A model generated the notes under the pieces. That model saw nothing but the letters and a program-made list of their open reading frames with translations. It was not told the origin of the DNA and searched no databases. The translations under genes and the position numbers were made by a program. 64,000 nucleotides of DNA from Omphiscola glabra (taxonomy: Eukaryota > Mollusca > Gastropoda > Lymnaeidae). Positions 53,050-64,000 of this stretch are shown piece after piece (the first letter of the stretch is position 1; each line of letters starts with the position of its first letter). Location: contig OZ024807.1 in NCBI GenBank assembly GCA_964017045.1, positions 12,657,241 through 12,721,240 of the forward strand. Direction: 5' to 3'.

Positions 53050-56000
53050 TCATCCAGATCGAGTTACGTTTTTTGTCCCTCCAAACTTCAGACTTATAAT
53101 TTTGGCTTTTATTCGTGGTGAAGCTTTGTGAAAATTGCCGCTATATTGTTAAACGGGCGAACATGCCAGCTGACGATGCGGTTGATGACACACCCCGACC
53201 CCACGGAGGTCATCGAAATGTGCTGATATACACACGCGATCGCCTATTGTTAATGAATGCCAAGCGTACGCACTTGATCGCTGACCTCGTGTGTAGACTT
53301 AAGGAACTTTCCATCGGTCGAGGCCTGCCCCGGAAGCGGACCCATCGTGGTGGTAGACGGAAAATAAAAATAAAACAACATGGCACTTCTTCAACCTCAA
53401 GACTTACGCTACGCTTTCTAACCCAGCCAACCTCATTCGAATTAACACCTCTCCTCCTTCCAGCGACAGACAGCTTCGCATCGCCTCATATAACGCTCAG
53501 TCGCTTGGCTTTTATGAGAAACGCATCGCAGTCTCCGAATTTATCACAGATAGGCTTATTGACATTTTCTTTATCCAGGAGACCTGGTTTCGGCAGACTG
53601 GCGATGAAGGAAAGTGTACCGATCTTACTCCGCCTGGTTATTCTGCCCGATCATTTCCTCGTGCAACTCGTGGTGGTGGCCTTGCTGTCATCTACAAGGA
53701 CACGTTGTCTCGTTATCTAGCCCTTGTCACAGACTTTCCATTTGTTTACACATCGTTTGAAGCGGTTCAACTTACCTTGTCGGTGCCCCAGCAGATTGTT
53801 CATTTTATATGCATTTATCGCATCTGCCCTAGGAAGAAAAATAAACTTACTGATGCTGTGTTTCATCGGGAGTTCCTGGATCTGCTGGAGTATTGCTGGG
53901 GAAAACCACAATGGCTGGCACTTATATGGTAGTAGGGGATATGAACATTCATTTCGACCAGCCACAGCAACCCTCCACTGCTAAGATGATGGACCTTTTG
54001 GACTTATTTAGTCTTAAGCAATCAGTCGACCAACCGACTCATAATCGTGGACATATCATTGATTGGGTGCTACATAGGCCTCAGGATTTTGTAGCTACCT
54101 CTACTTCAGTCACTCGAGAGCTTTCATCAGATCACTTCTGTGTTATTTGTGAGCTTAAAGTTAATGCATCCTCTCCCCTCCATCAGTTCAGGGAGGTCCG
54201 CAGTTTGAGTGCTATAAATAGGGATGCCTTTAAGCATGATCTAAGTTTGGAAGTGTCCCCTGCCCTCTGCCGTTACTTTGGAAACACTACACAATGCATT
54301 GCGCACTGTGCTTGAAAGGCATACTCCCTTCACCCGCCGTAATGTTTGGTCAGAACGGTCAGTTCCCTGGTATGCAACCATAAGGGAGGAACTACGCTGT
54401 GCCAAGAAAGAGAGGCGTAGTGCGGAAAAGAAGTGGCTGAGGTCAGGTCTTGTTGTTTTTAGGCAGATGTATTACGCTGCCAAGAAACGTGTGACCAAAA
54501 TTGTTTCTCGTGCTAAGACTTTGTATTTTAGCCAAAAGTTAATTATGGGTAAAACAAACAGGCAGTTGTTCGATGTTTGTAGCAGCCTCACAGGGAGTAA
54601 TAAAGGAATTGCTCATCCTTCTGTGTACCCGTTGCCCCAGCAACCAGATATTTTCTGTAATTTCTTTACAAGCAAAGTTGCTGACATCCGCGCTGAACTT
54701 GATTGTCTTGACATATCCCCCCTAGATGTGCCTCCTTTTTATTGTGTTAGTTCACATTTTGAATTTTTTAAACCGGTTTCAGAACAAGAGGTCAAAAGTA
54801 CTATTCTTAAGTCTAAGCCTACGTCTTGTTCTTTAGACCCCCATCCCCACCCCCATGTTGGTTGATTAGTTAGATCATTTGCTCCCAACGATAACCCACA
54901 TAGTCAATGAAAGCTTGTCTTCTGGCACAGGTCACTCTATGTGTAAGTCAGCTGTAATCAAACCATTGCTTAAGAAGCCTGGTCTGGATGAAAACAATTT
55001 AAAAAAACTATAGACCAGTATCTAACTTATCATTTGTATCTAAAGTCATTGAAAAAAAAGTTATAAAACAACTTTTTGCTTACTTAAACGACAAATCTCT
55101 TCTCAGTCCTAATCAATCAGCCTATAGACCTTTCCATAGCACTGAGACAGCTCTCTTGAGTGTAACCAATGACCTCTTGCTCGCATTGGACAGCGGTGAT
55201 GTCTCCCTCCTGATCCTCTTGGACCTCATTGCGGCCTTTTACACTGTTGACCATGAAACCCTTTACAAAACCCTTGAAAATTACTTTGGCATTTCTGGTT
55301 CAGTTTTGGCTTGGTTCTCCAATAGAACGCAGGCGGTCGCTGTCGATGGCTGTCTCTCCGGCAGTGCTGACTTGGTGTATAAAGTGCCACAGGGGTCCGT
55401 TTTAGGCCCGGTTCTATTTACAATGTATACCAGGCCACTGCTCTTTTTGCTAGAGAGGCATGCTGTCGAGAGAGAGTCATTTGCGGATGACACTCAGCTA
55501 TACATTCATACCCATCCCTCTCTTGTCGATTCCGCTGTCCGGACTTTGCAGGAGAGCATTGCTGATGTCAAGTCATGGATGACACTCAGCAAGTTGAAAC
55601 TTAACGATGACAAAACGGAAGCACTTCTTATTTACGATTGCAAATCATCCTCTAACTCAGCTCTCCCCACCTCATTTCAAGTAGGTAACTCAGACATACA
55701 GTTTACATCGTCCACTAGGAATCTTGGTTATTTTCTATCTCACAACTTGTCTCTTGATAATCATATATCCCACATTTGCCGCTCTGCATACACGACCATC
55801 CGTCAGATCAGCTCCATCCGCCACTACCTCACAACAAGTGCAACAAAAACCCTAGTCTATGCTCTTGTTCTCTCTCGTCTTGACTATTGCAACTCTCTTC
55901 TGTCAGGTTCACCAAAACACTTCTTAGAAAAACTACAAAAGGTTCAAAACTCAGCTGCTAGGCTAGTTTTAAAGGCAAAAAAACGTGATCACGTCACACC

Positions 56001-56565
56001 ACCACTTCATTCACTGCATTGGCTACCTGTACAGGCACGGATTAACTATAAACTCTCTGTTCTCTGCCACAACTTTTTCTCGAATTCCTGCCCTTCCTAT
56101 CTAACCGAACTTCTCTCTGTCTATTCACCACTTCGACAGCTTCGCTCCTCCGCAGACGGGCGTATTCTTTCTGTCCCCAAAGACTCGCACAAAAACATAC
56201 GGTGAAAGATCTTTCTCTTACAATGGAATTCTCTTCCACTACACATCCGCAATATACCAACTATCACAGCCTTCAAGACTGCACTCAAAACACATCTCTT
56301 TAAACTCTACTACCCCGACTGATTTCTCACATCTGCTGCTGGTCGTCGTCCATGGCTTGTCATGTAAACGTTCTGGTGTGGATGAGGTGAATATGCATTA
56401 GATTTCGTTTTGTCTCTATACATCTGTTCTTTATTACATATATGCATTTTATGTTATTGTCACGATTATGTCTCTTTTAAAATATTTTTATGTACAGCGT
56501 GGTGAGCCTAGCCCTAGGCTTGGGTACCGCGCTATATAAGACAGCAAATAATAATAATAATAATA
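53050..56565 (+). mobile_element. L2-like LINE, near full length but broken
   Basis: An arginine-rich start (RGLPRKRTHRGGRRK), then endonuclease motifs in shifting frames (YNAQSLG, FFIQETWF, VVGDMNIHFD, IDWVLH, SDHFCV), a linker, then RT: LDLIAAFYTVDHE, VPQGSVLGPVLFTMY, SFADDTQLYI, LKLNDDKTEALL. The end is HWLPVQARINYKL and LRQLRSSADGRI. Stops and frameshifts occur in the endonuclease, linker and early RT. It ends with GCGCTATATAAGA and (AAT)n at 56540-56565. Confidence 0.88.
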
Positions 56566-56569
56566 ATAA

Positions 56570-58140
56570 AGTCATATACCTTTAAAATTTGTTATATATT
56601 GTTGGTCAAACTCAAAATGCAAGGGTGCATTTGGACGCATGCTTGAAATAAATTTATTTCAGACAATTTTGAGGGGGCATTTCAAACTTTCGGGTGGGAA
56701 GTGCCAAAATTAGCCATAATAATTATCAAAGACATTAAATTCCGCACAAAATAAAGAAAGGCCTATACATTTTATGGGTTTTCATTACTGGACATTTTTT
56801 TATAAATCGTATATGAACGGCATAATTTCTCTTAAGGAACGTTTACAAATGCCATCATATATTTATTCATGTGTTATTTTATCTGACGGAAATAGTTTTA
56901 AAATAAAGTATAAAGTTCTCAAAATTCAGTTGATTGTACTGATTATTTGAAATTTCGAACTATTATAACTTTCTGCAGATAAATTACAAATTGCCTCTTC
57001 AATATACTTAAACACATATATTTTAACCAAAATGATAGAAATATTATTTAATTGACGATTTGGGGAAGAAGAATTATTTCTAAAATTAGTACCAAAAAAT
57101 TGAATCGCCAAAATAAACTAAATGCTATTTCACATAAACGTTTATTTAGCTGTTTACCGGATTCTTATCTAAAAAAAAAATAATTTTAAAGTTCGTGGAA
57201 ATATGGGGCAAATTGTTTATTATTGTGATATTAAACAGAGAAAATCAGTTTAGAATCTAATAAATATAGGCTAAGTATTTTTTTTAAATACCCACTATTC
57301 AGGAACTTTGTTATAAAAGCGCACATTAAAAGAAAACACAAACGCTTTCGCTATAATAATTGTTGAATCGTCACTATTTGCATAAGCCCGTTAACTTCTT
57401 AATTTTTGCATTAAAAACGTATCAGTATTCTTAAGTTTTCAATTGTATATTGCCTAACGTACATGGAGTCGAGTTTATTTAAAATGAAGCAAATTATAAC
57501 TATATTTGTTTAAAGCATGAGACCATCATAATCATACATTTTATAATTAACACCATTCTCTACTTTAAAAGTCATGCTTTTATTGTAAAATATAATTTGA
57601 TAACATGAAAAGATTGCTGATGTTTGATACTTAGTAAGAACTGTATTAAAAATTATTGACCTTAAAATTGAAGCAAATGTAGTTTAATACAGTGTTATTA
57701 AAGTCTTTTAACGTGTGTGTTTGCAATGAATAATTTTTTTTTTTAAAAATACAGATAAATGCAAACAACAAGAAGTAATACGTCGGCTCATAATTGGGCG
57801 CGGCAAATTTTCTAAACATTGCGATATTTATAATCGAATAAAGCAAGCTTCTAAGAAGATTGGCCTTAAATATACTGATCATCAAATATATCGGGCGTAA
57901 CGATGTTTCATAGATTCTACTATTTGTAATCGGTTAATGACAATATAATAACACACATTCTTAAATTGTTTTTAAAAAAAATGACAATTTTAAATTTAAT
58001 AGTTTTTTTAAAAAATAAAATATAATTTTGATTTATTGTTGTTACCCATTTTTGCTCCGGGGGCACTTGACTTTCCCCGTGGGTGGGCAGCGCCCCCGCC
58101 TCCCCCGAGATATAGCTGAAAGAAACCCTGAGCTAACTGC
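56570..58140. other. AT-rich intergenic sequence
   Basis: No exon or element is recognised. Confidence 0.5.
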
Positions 58141-58349
58141 GCTTCATGTAAAAATTATCACTCAGAGAAAATTATACATTTAAAACCCAAAGCATCGGGT
58201 AAAAAATCCATCATAAAATGACAAGGTAAGATCCCATACAATAAGAAGCTTGCCTCATCCAGGTAGGTTTCCATACTATCTATACTAAACTGATCCATTC
58301 CGGCTACGCTGGCCTTTACACGCGCAGGTGAGGCTTCCATGGCAGACAC

Positions 58350-58920
58350 TTATAATAATTTTTTTTTTAAAAGTTGAGCTAGAGCACGGAAGGCAGTCTG
58401 CTCGAGGTGAATAGAAAAGCTTTCAATGCTGAAAACCTTTATGACAAACGTTCTGCTGACACCCGGGCACATTTGAACCATACTCAAATTAAAATCAGCA
58501 CTCAGAGAAGCCAATGAAACTTTTGCTGCAAACTCATGAGCCCAGCGAGGAAATCTAGAGTAACCATTGTACATGGAGACATCTAACCTACTGACTGGGA
58601 AATAAAATTATTTCTCTGGTCTTAGGCATCAACAGATGAATTTAATTTTTAAATTTATTATTAATTTAAAATATGTTTGATAAGAAAGTTCTGTGACCTA
58701 TTAACTTAAAATTAAGTTAAAAGTAAAAAAAAAAATTTGATGATTTGGCTAGTGGATCTTCAAGTATATATTTTTTTTTAATTAGAATATAACATTGTAA
58801 AATTTATGTTTAAAGTGAGCAGTGAGAAAAAAACAAACTTACCTATCGCTGTGATATTTTGAGAGCGATATTTGTGGACGAGTTGTGCAAGCCGGCTTTA
58901 AAGGTCCGGAAATCACACTG
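58350..58920 (-). pseudogene. gene F: diverged relic of Ig-family exons 3 and 4
   Basis: On the minus strand, 58919-58850 has acceptor CTCTACAG and donor GTAAGT. Its sequence AAAGCCGGCTT...CGTCCACAAAT...TCTCAAAATATCACA matches the end of A/B exon 3, but the frame ends in TAG. About 250 bp further on, acceptor TTTCCCAG leads into SRLDVSMYNGYSRF...AAKVSLASL, which loosely matches exon 4 ([12 protein letters not shown]...GQRVKLTCT). The region continues open to about 58350. The expected cysteine is missing. Confidence 0.4.
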
Positions 58921-58929
58921 TAGAGGGAA

Positions 58930-60460
58930 AAAGAATGGGGGGGAAGGATGTAGATCCATTCCAGATAAACATATTTGATTGATTTACAAATTACAAAATT
59001 ACAAATTTTATTTTGAGGTAGTTATTCTTTGCCCGCCTTTTCTTTTCAAAATTGTCTGATTAAAATTACGTGATTACTGGGCATGTTCTATTGATGTATT
59101 TGCCAAGCCTTTTGGTTCATTTTCAAGAATCAAAGATCGTATGTGTGATGTTGTTGGGTTTTTTAAAGTTTCAGCCTCATGCTTCAAGAAGCTACGTTCT
59201 TCGCTTAACACTGAAACTATTATAAAAAAAAATTATAATAAATTATAATTAAGCATACTTAGTAATAAGAATGTAGCGTTGAATAAATTATGTTACATGT
59301 AAGGGTGTATTGGTACAGTAGCGTAAACTAGGGGTTGTGCGCCGCACCCGATACATCCTTACAAGGGGATGAAACCCAGAGTAGCAAACTCAATAAAATT
59401 AAAATATAGGGGAAAACTATCTTAAAGCTTGACATTCTTACGGGGATGTGTGACAACGCCTGTCCAGGTTAGAGGTAGGGACTGCCGACTTGCACCAGAT
59501 GCAGCCTCATCTATAGCATTTCTGAATACCTCTGAAATATCGCCTCTCCTACCTAAGTTCGTCTGAATGAGGGACTTCACGAAAGTGTTTGTGCTCAAGT
59601 TGTACTGGCCCTCCCTGTTTTAACACAGTCCCACCATGCGCGACGGACGTCCAGGGGTATAACTGGGAACTCCGGATGAGACTGCGCGACCACTATGAGC
59701 AAAGTGTAAAACGTGTCATGTTACACTAACCCAGCCCCTAGTCTACCTTGAGTAGGTGTCTTCTTCTAGTCTTTATCCTACTTCTTTCAATGCTCCCTCC
59801 TGTGGTTGATCCAGACGTTGGGTCCTCATGGATGCATTCTTTTGACAAGTCGTGATCTGGACACAATACTGTAGCGGCACGGGCTGGTGGACCATGTCTG
59901 TCCCCAGTAATGAGAAAGTCCTCGCGACGACAAAACTGACACAGGACGTGACAATCCTCTGTCTAGTCTAATGGGAAGGAACGCTACAAAAAAAACAGTA
60001 ATAACTGGCAATGAAGAAAAGCTTCGAAAAATCCGCTACTGAGACAAACACAAACACACATTTAAATATCATGCACATCACAGTTTGTGGGATATCAAAC
60101 AAATTAAACAACCTCTAAAAACAAAGTTTTTCTTTAAAATCCATTATAAAATATAATATCTACCAATGGGGGGAGGGGGGGCTTGAAACTTTGGCATACA
60201 TGCATACAAGTAACGCAATTTATAAGAATCCCAATTAGGGCTCACCCAAGGCTCGCAACCTCTGGAATCTTCAGCCAGTATACTTCTCGTGATAATAATA
60301 AATTAAAAACTAGGCCTGTTTTTACAATAAAAAGAAAAATGATTTTCTTATTAATCTTATAAAAGATATTCAAGTGAGATTTGAGAAAGCACGTGTCACT
60401 ATATAAAGAAAATCACAAAGAAATAGTCAAGTAAATTTGCTAAATAATTTCCTTTGAATG
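58930..60460. other. unassigned; less AT-rich segment at 59310-60010
   Basis: 59310-60010 is of more even composition than its surroundings and could be an old transposon, but no motif identifies it. Confidence 0.3.
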
Positions 60461-60465
60461 TCAAA

Positions 60466-60755
60466 TTATTATTATTTTTATTATTATTATTATTAAAGGG
60501 GTATTGTATAGCTCGGGGCTCGAGCCAAGGGCTAGGCTCACCATGCTTCACTTAAAAATTAGCAACAAATAAAAACATTAACATGACATTAAAAAACAGT
60601 TAAATGACATTAAAAAACAGTTACATGACATTAAAAAACAGTTACATGACATTAAAAATAGCTTTGTAAAATGATTGACCTAGCTCACCCAAGTCCTATT
60701 TACAACTGTCTAGCCATGGACGGCACCCAGCGGTATCGATTGAGAAGAACTCATT
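60466..60755 (-). mobile_element. L2-like LINE 3' UTR fragment
   Basis: An ATT-rich tail (60466-60495), then the inverse of the GAGCC/CTAGGC..GAG 3' end found at 56500, and CCATGGAC near 60713 matching CCATGGAC near 20357. Confidence 0.6.
60580..60656. repeat. 21-bp minisatellite, 3-4 copies
   Basis: Units of ATGACATTAAAAAACAGTTA plus C, inside the LINE 3' UTR fragment. Confidence 0.85.
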
Positions 60756-60769
60756 TGATTTTATTTAAT

Positions 60770-61995
60770 TCTTTTTTTAAAATTCACTGCACCTTTGCAA
60801 CTAGAGGGGGAAGCTGAATGGTCACAGTCAGACGATTTTGCTTCCTGTGTTGAGTTAGGTAAACATTTCAAGACGTTATATCCGTGTAGGTTCAAGCGTC
60901 TACGCAGCAGCAACTGTATTATTAATTTTTTTTCTCCCTTAAAATAGCTGATTAGCATAAAACTTAGAATTGCTCTTATGATGAAAATGACAAAATTCAA
61001 AGCTATTAATTACGCATGTGCACTAGGCAAATACCATAGTACGTATTATAGTAGTGCCGCCTAGGTGCATGGGGGGGGGGAGGCTATCTTTTTTTTAATT
61101 GAAGACTCTGCTCAATGCACATTATCTGTTACAGAAAGTTGGTTCCGCTGATTCAAAAGTGGCATGGATACTGTAAAGATAATCTATATTGCAAAATTAC
61201 TTCTTTTTTTTTTTGTGGGGGGCGAAAAATGGCCACTTTAATTCATACTTCCTGTTTTCAGTAGCTCAAATATCTTCCTTACAATTCCGAGAATTCTAAG
61301 CAATAACAACCTCTTCAAATATTTGAAAAAATTAAGTCAATGTGCATACGAAATTAGATGTTAGGCTGTTGGGAGGAGGGGATCTAAATCTGTTTCATGA
61401 AATACAATAAGTGTTTACGTCTGTTTAAATGGCTACTGAAGCAACGCTTACACCTGGTGCGTTTGAGATTGGAAGTGGTTTAGATACACGGCTTTCCTCT
61501 ATGGGCCAAAGAGAACTCAGATTTTAACGTACACGCAAAAAAAATATGTTAAACTTTTTCTCGAGTTCTCTGCACGTTTGTTCTGAAAATCTAAATAGTC
61601 AATTCAAATGTTGAGGATAAATTGACTTTCATTACATTTATCTTCGCTTCTCCCATTTGCCTCTGATAACGTATGAAATGTTGGATTTAAGTATGCAAAA
61701 ATGTATTCTGATAATGCGTTTACTGAGATAGCACACTTGGGGCGCTCATAGGGAATTTAGTCGTTAAAAGAGAGGTAGCTGGAATATGTTTGAGAACCAC
61801 TTATCTAAACTAACGATTTATGGGGCTCATAGTAAAAGCTTCCTAGTTTCAAAGATGGGTCACGTATATTACACATGCAAAGTCTTAACTCGTAACTGCG
61901 CACTTAATAACGAAATTATTCACACTGGCAGGGGAGAGTTGGAGACATCGGTAGCAAAATATGACTAACGCGATCCATTGCAAAGATTTAACGGG
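60770..61995. other. unassigned intergenic sequence
   Basis: Poly-G near 61071 and T-runs; no exon recognised. Confidence 0.4.
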
Positions 61996-62003
61996 TATGC
62001 ATC

Positions 62004-62043
62004 GGGTGGGATAGAGGGTGGGACAGAGGGTGGGATAGAGGGT
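62004..62043 (+). repeat. 12-bp G-rich repeat, possible G-quadruplex
   Basis: Three copies of GGTGGGATAGAG give GGG runs spaced by 1 and 5 bases (GGGTGGGATAGAGGGTGGG). Confidence 0.7.
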
Positions 62044-62782
62044 TCGTCAATATAAGGTTATAAATACCTTAGAGCTGTTATTTACGATAGTTTAAAGTGA
62101 AGGGGGAGAGAGGGTGAGACAGCTACAGTAAAGGAGCTAGAGTGAGAGACAGACAAAGAGACTACACGTTTTTAATTATTGCAGGTGTGTTATAGTTGTT
62201 TAATTTTTACCTGTGTGTTTTCATTCGCGTCTCAATTTGAAAATTTAACTGACAATATACGTACAGTGCCCCCATTGAGGGCGTTTCGATGGGTTTAGTT
62301 CTTGTCACATTTGATTTCATGGTATTTTGTTCGGGAAAACGAATACTTTCACAACTCTGTCATTTGCGTTTCGTCCGATTTTTCGTTCTATTATTTAAAT
62401 GCAAAGAGCTGCTTTTATTTAATTTACTTAAGATACTCATCCTATTTCAATGCCACCTCCCATATGTTTCCGTACACTTACGATTATATTTGAGGAAAAA
62501 ATAAGAGCCTTGAACGATGAAAAAAAATCTATTATAACCGTTTAACGTCGAATAAGTTAAAGTGGAATTATTTCTGGGCCTCGCTATTTGAGAAACCCTT
62601 GCATGCTTTTTAAGTGGTAATAAAATATGTTCAAAACTTTCTAGCAACAATGACGGTTTTATAATCCAAAACAGCTACAAGATAGCGTAGGGTTGTTGCA
62701 TTAAGATTGATTACCCGGTCCTCAAAGCTTTTAAGGGGCTGTGGGTGATTCTAGAAATACAAATAAAAGACAGTCCAAAAGA

Positions 62783-62845
62783 CTAATTTTAAATACAGCT
62801 TCGTGATTGCTTCATCGTCACAATCTACCAATGTTCAAACATTTC
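62783..62845 (-). pseudogene. possible relic of Ig exon 5 end
   Basis: The minus strand has GTGACGATGAAGC in a context (TGGTA...TTTAAAATTAGTCTT) resembling the end of gene B exon 5. Short and frame-broken. Confidence 0.3.
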
Positions 62846-62849
62846 TAGT

Positions 62850-64000
62850 ATATGGCAAAATGCTACGTCTAGCTACAGACCCTTTTTCCTCTTTGGGGGA
62901 AGGTAGCTGAACAGATGGTGAATGACCGACGGCTAAATCGGTAAATAGTATGTACTTATCTATGGTCCTTTTTGTCTGAAACTTGTCAGACGAAATCCAA
63001 AAGTGTCACCACATGGTTGCATTATTCTTCGAGGTTGGTTATGTGTCACTGCTAGTTTGTAAAATTAAGTCCAATCTTTTCTATCAAACAGATCCACGGG
63101 TATAACAATAGTTTCCAGAGTGTGTGTGGTGGGGTAGTTGGGTGGGTGTAGAACGACGCGATGGATCAAGAATGAAATTAACCATAACATGGAGATTAAA
63201 CACCATGTCTGATAACATACCACCGGACCCCCCCCCCCTCTAAACTGAGTCCTATTTGGTATACACAATAAAGAACCAGATCAATACAAAAAAATAGTCG
63301 AGACTCGTGACTCCTTAAAGCTCTCTGTCTCAGTACAGTCAGGATGCTATGGACCAGAGCATGCTAATGAAAGCCTTCACACCTGGATTTACATTTGAGA
63401 AATTGGGTCACAAACTCACAACTTTGTCATCAGGGTTTACGTGCATCGCATTGTGAAGCGACTCCCACGGTAGCTTTGTATGTCTTGGCGGACGACTGCC
63501 CTCTAAGAGTTGGGGGAGAAAAAGCCCGCCCTGACCACAGGAGACTAAATAACAGGATCAGTATGCGCCATGAGTAACAGTACTTAAACTCGCATCTGAA
63601 ACGCGAAAAGGGTGTTACGTACCATTATGTTATAGAGATAAAAATCTGTGTGATTAGTTGGCTCATAGAAGAAACAATGCGTACCAAAAACTGATCCATC
63701 ACCATTAGTAGGCATAGGGAATTGAAAACGATACCAAAGCTAGTGATACTAAATTTTAATTTTATAGTAAAAAAAAGATTTCTATAATAATGCAAATGTG
63801 TGAACAGAAGCATTAAGTGTTTCAACTTAGAGCAAGTTGAGAAAAATTTACACTCCTTAAAATAGAAATATTAATGTATACGCTAAATAATAAACCTGTC
63901 TCTATACGTCTGTAAGTCTATCTCTAAGTAAGTTTCGGTAAGTCTAAGCCCCAGAAAGTCTATCTGCTAAGAAACATGACGGGCTTTTTTATAGGAATTA
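62850..64000. other. unassigned intergenic sequence
   Basis: No gene, RNA or element is recognised; poly-C near 63226. Confidence 0.4.

Noticed and set aside
59310..60010. Possible protein-coding or transposon region
   Set aside because: Composition differs from its surroundings, but no frame longer than about 60 codons and no recognisable motif.

Overview
The window is eukaryotic genomic DNA: AT-rich, with spliced exons, long introns, many microsatellites and minisatellites, and decayed non-LTR retrotransposons, hAT transposons and one Penelope-like fragment. The exon family and the repeat mix (L2/CR1-like and RTE-like LINEs ending in ATT-rich tails) fit a mollusc, probably a gastropod. That assignment is inference; no marker gene proves it.

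The main content is a cluster of related immunoglobulin-superfamily genes on both strands. One gene, called E here (plus strand, 40798-52612), can be read completely. It has six exons with canonical GT/AG borders and a 307-residue product: signal peptide, Ig domain 1 (exons 2+3), Ig domain 2 (exons 4+5), and a short last exon with a C-terminal tail and stop. The other members are: C (plus, exons 1-2, 797-3199); B (minus, exons 3-6, 17940-5763); A (minus, exons 1, 2, 3 and 6, 25163-19938, lacking Ig2 but still in frame); D (plus, exons 1-2, 33043-36935); and a relic F (minus, about 58.9-58.3 kb). Equivalent exons keep the same splice phases (1, 0, 1, 0, 1) and nearly the same lengths. Each Ig domain is split by a phase-0 intron, and each whole domain is a phase 1-1 cassette. 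The last exons of A and B encode strongly hydrophobic tails ending at the stop, suggesting membrane or GPI anchoring. No fibrinogen or lectin domain is visible, so these are not standard FREPs.

Layout: 1-4.3 kb, gene C with three minisatellites; 4.3-17.9 kb, gene B on minus with a 5.2-kb array of about 149 copies of a 35-bp unit in the intron between its Ig domains; 18.3-21.1 kb, LINE remnants, one with a 32-bp array in its 3' UTR; 19.9-25.2 kb, gene A on minus; 25.2-31.7 kb, mostly non-coding, with a 1346-bp hAT element bounded by a perfect 8-bp target duplication; 31.7-36.9 kb, gene D with a GC-rich retroposon just before its start codon and an intact 1075-aa L2-like retrotransposon ORF in intron 1; 37.4-39.7 kb, LINE fragments; 40.2-52.8 kb, gene E, whose introns hold a Penelope-like fragment, a hAT element, nested LINEs and an RNase-H-bearing LINE fragment; 53-56.6 kb, a nearly full-length but broken L2-like LINE; 56.6-64 kb, mostly non-coding with relics of the Ig family.

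The arrangement suggests modular use. D and E each have a leader and an exon 2 upstream of a single set of exons 3-6. On the minus strand, exons 3 and 6 are duplicated downstream of one leader. The phases would let different 5' modules join common 3' modules, or let Ig2 be skipped. This is inferred from phase and order; no transcript data were available.
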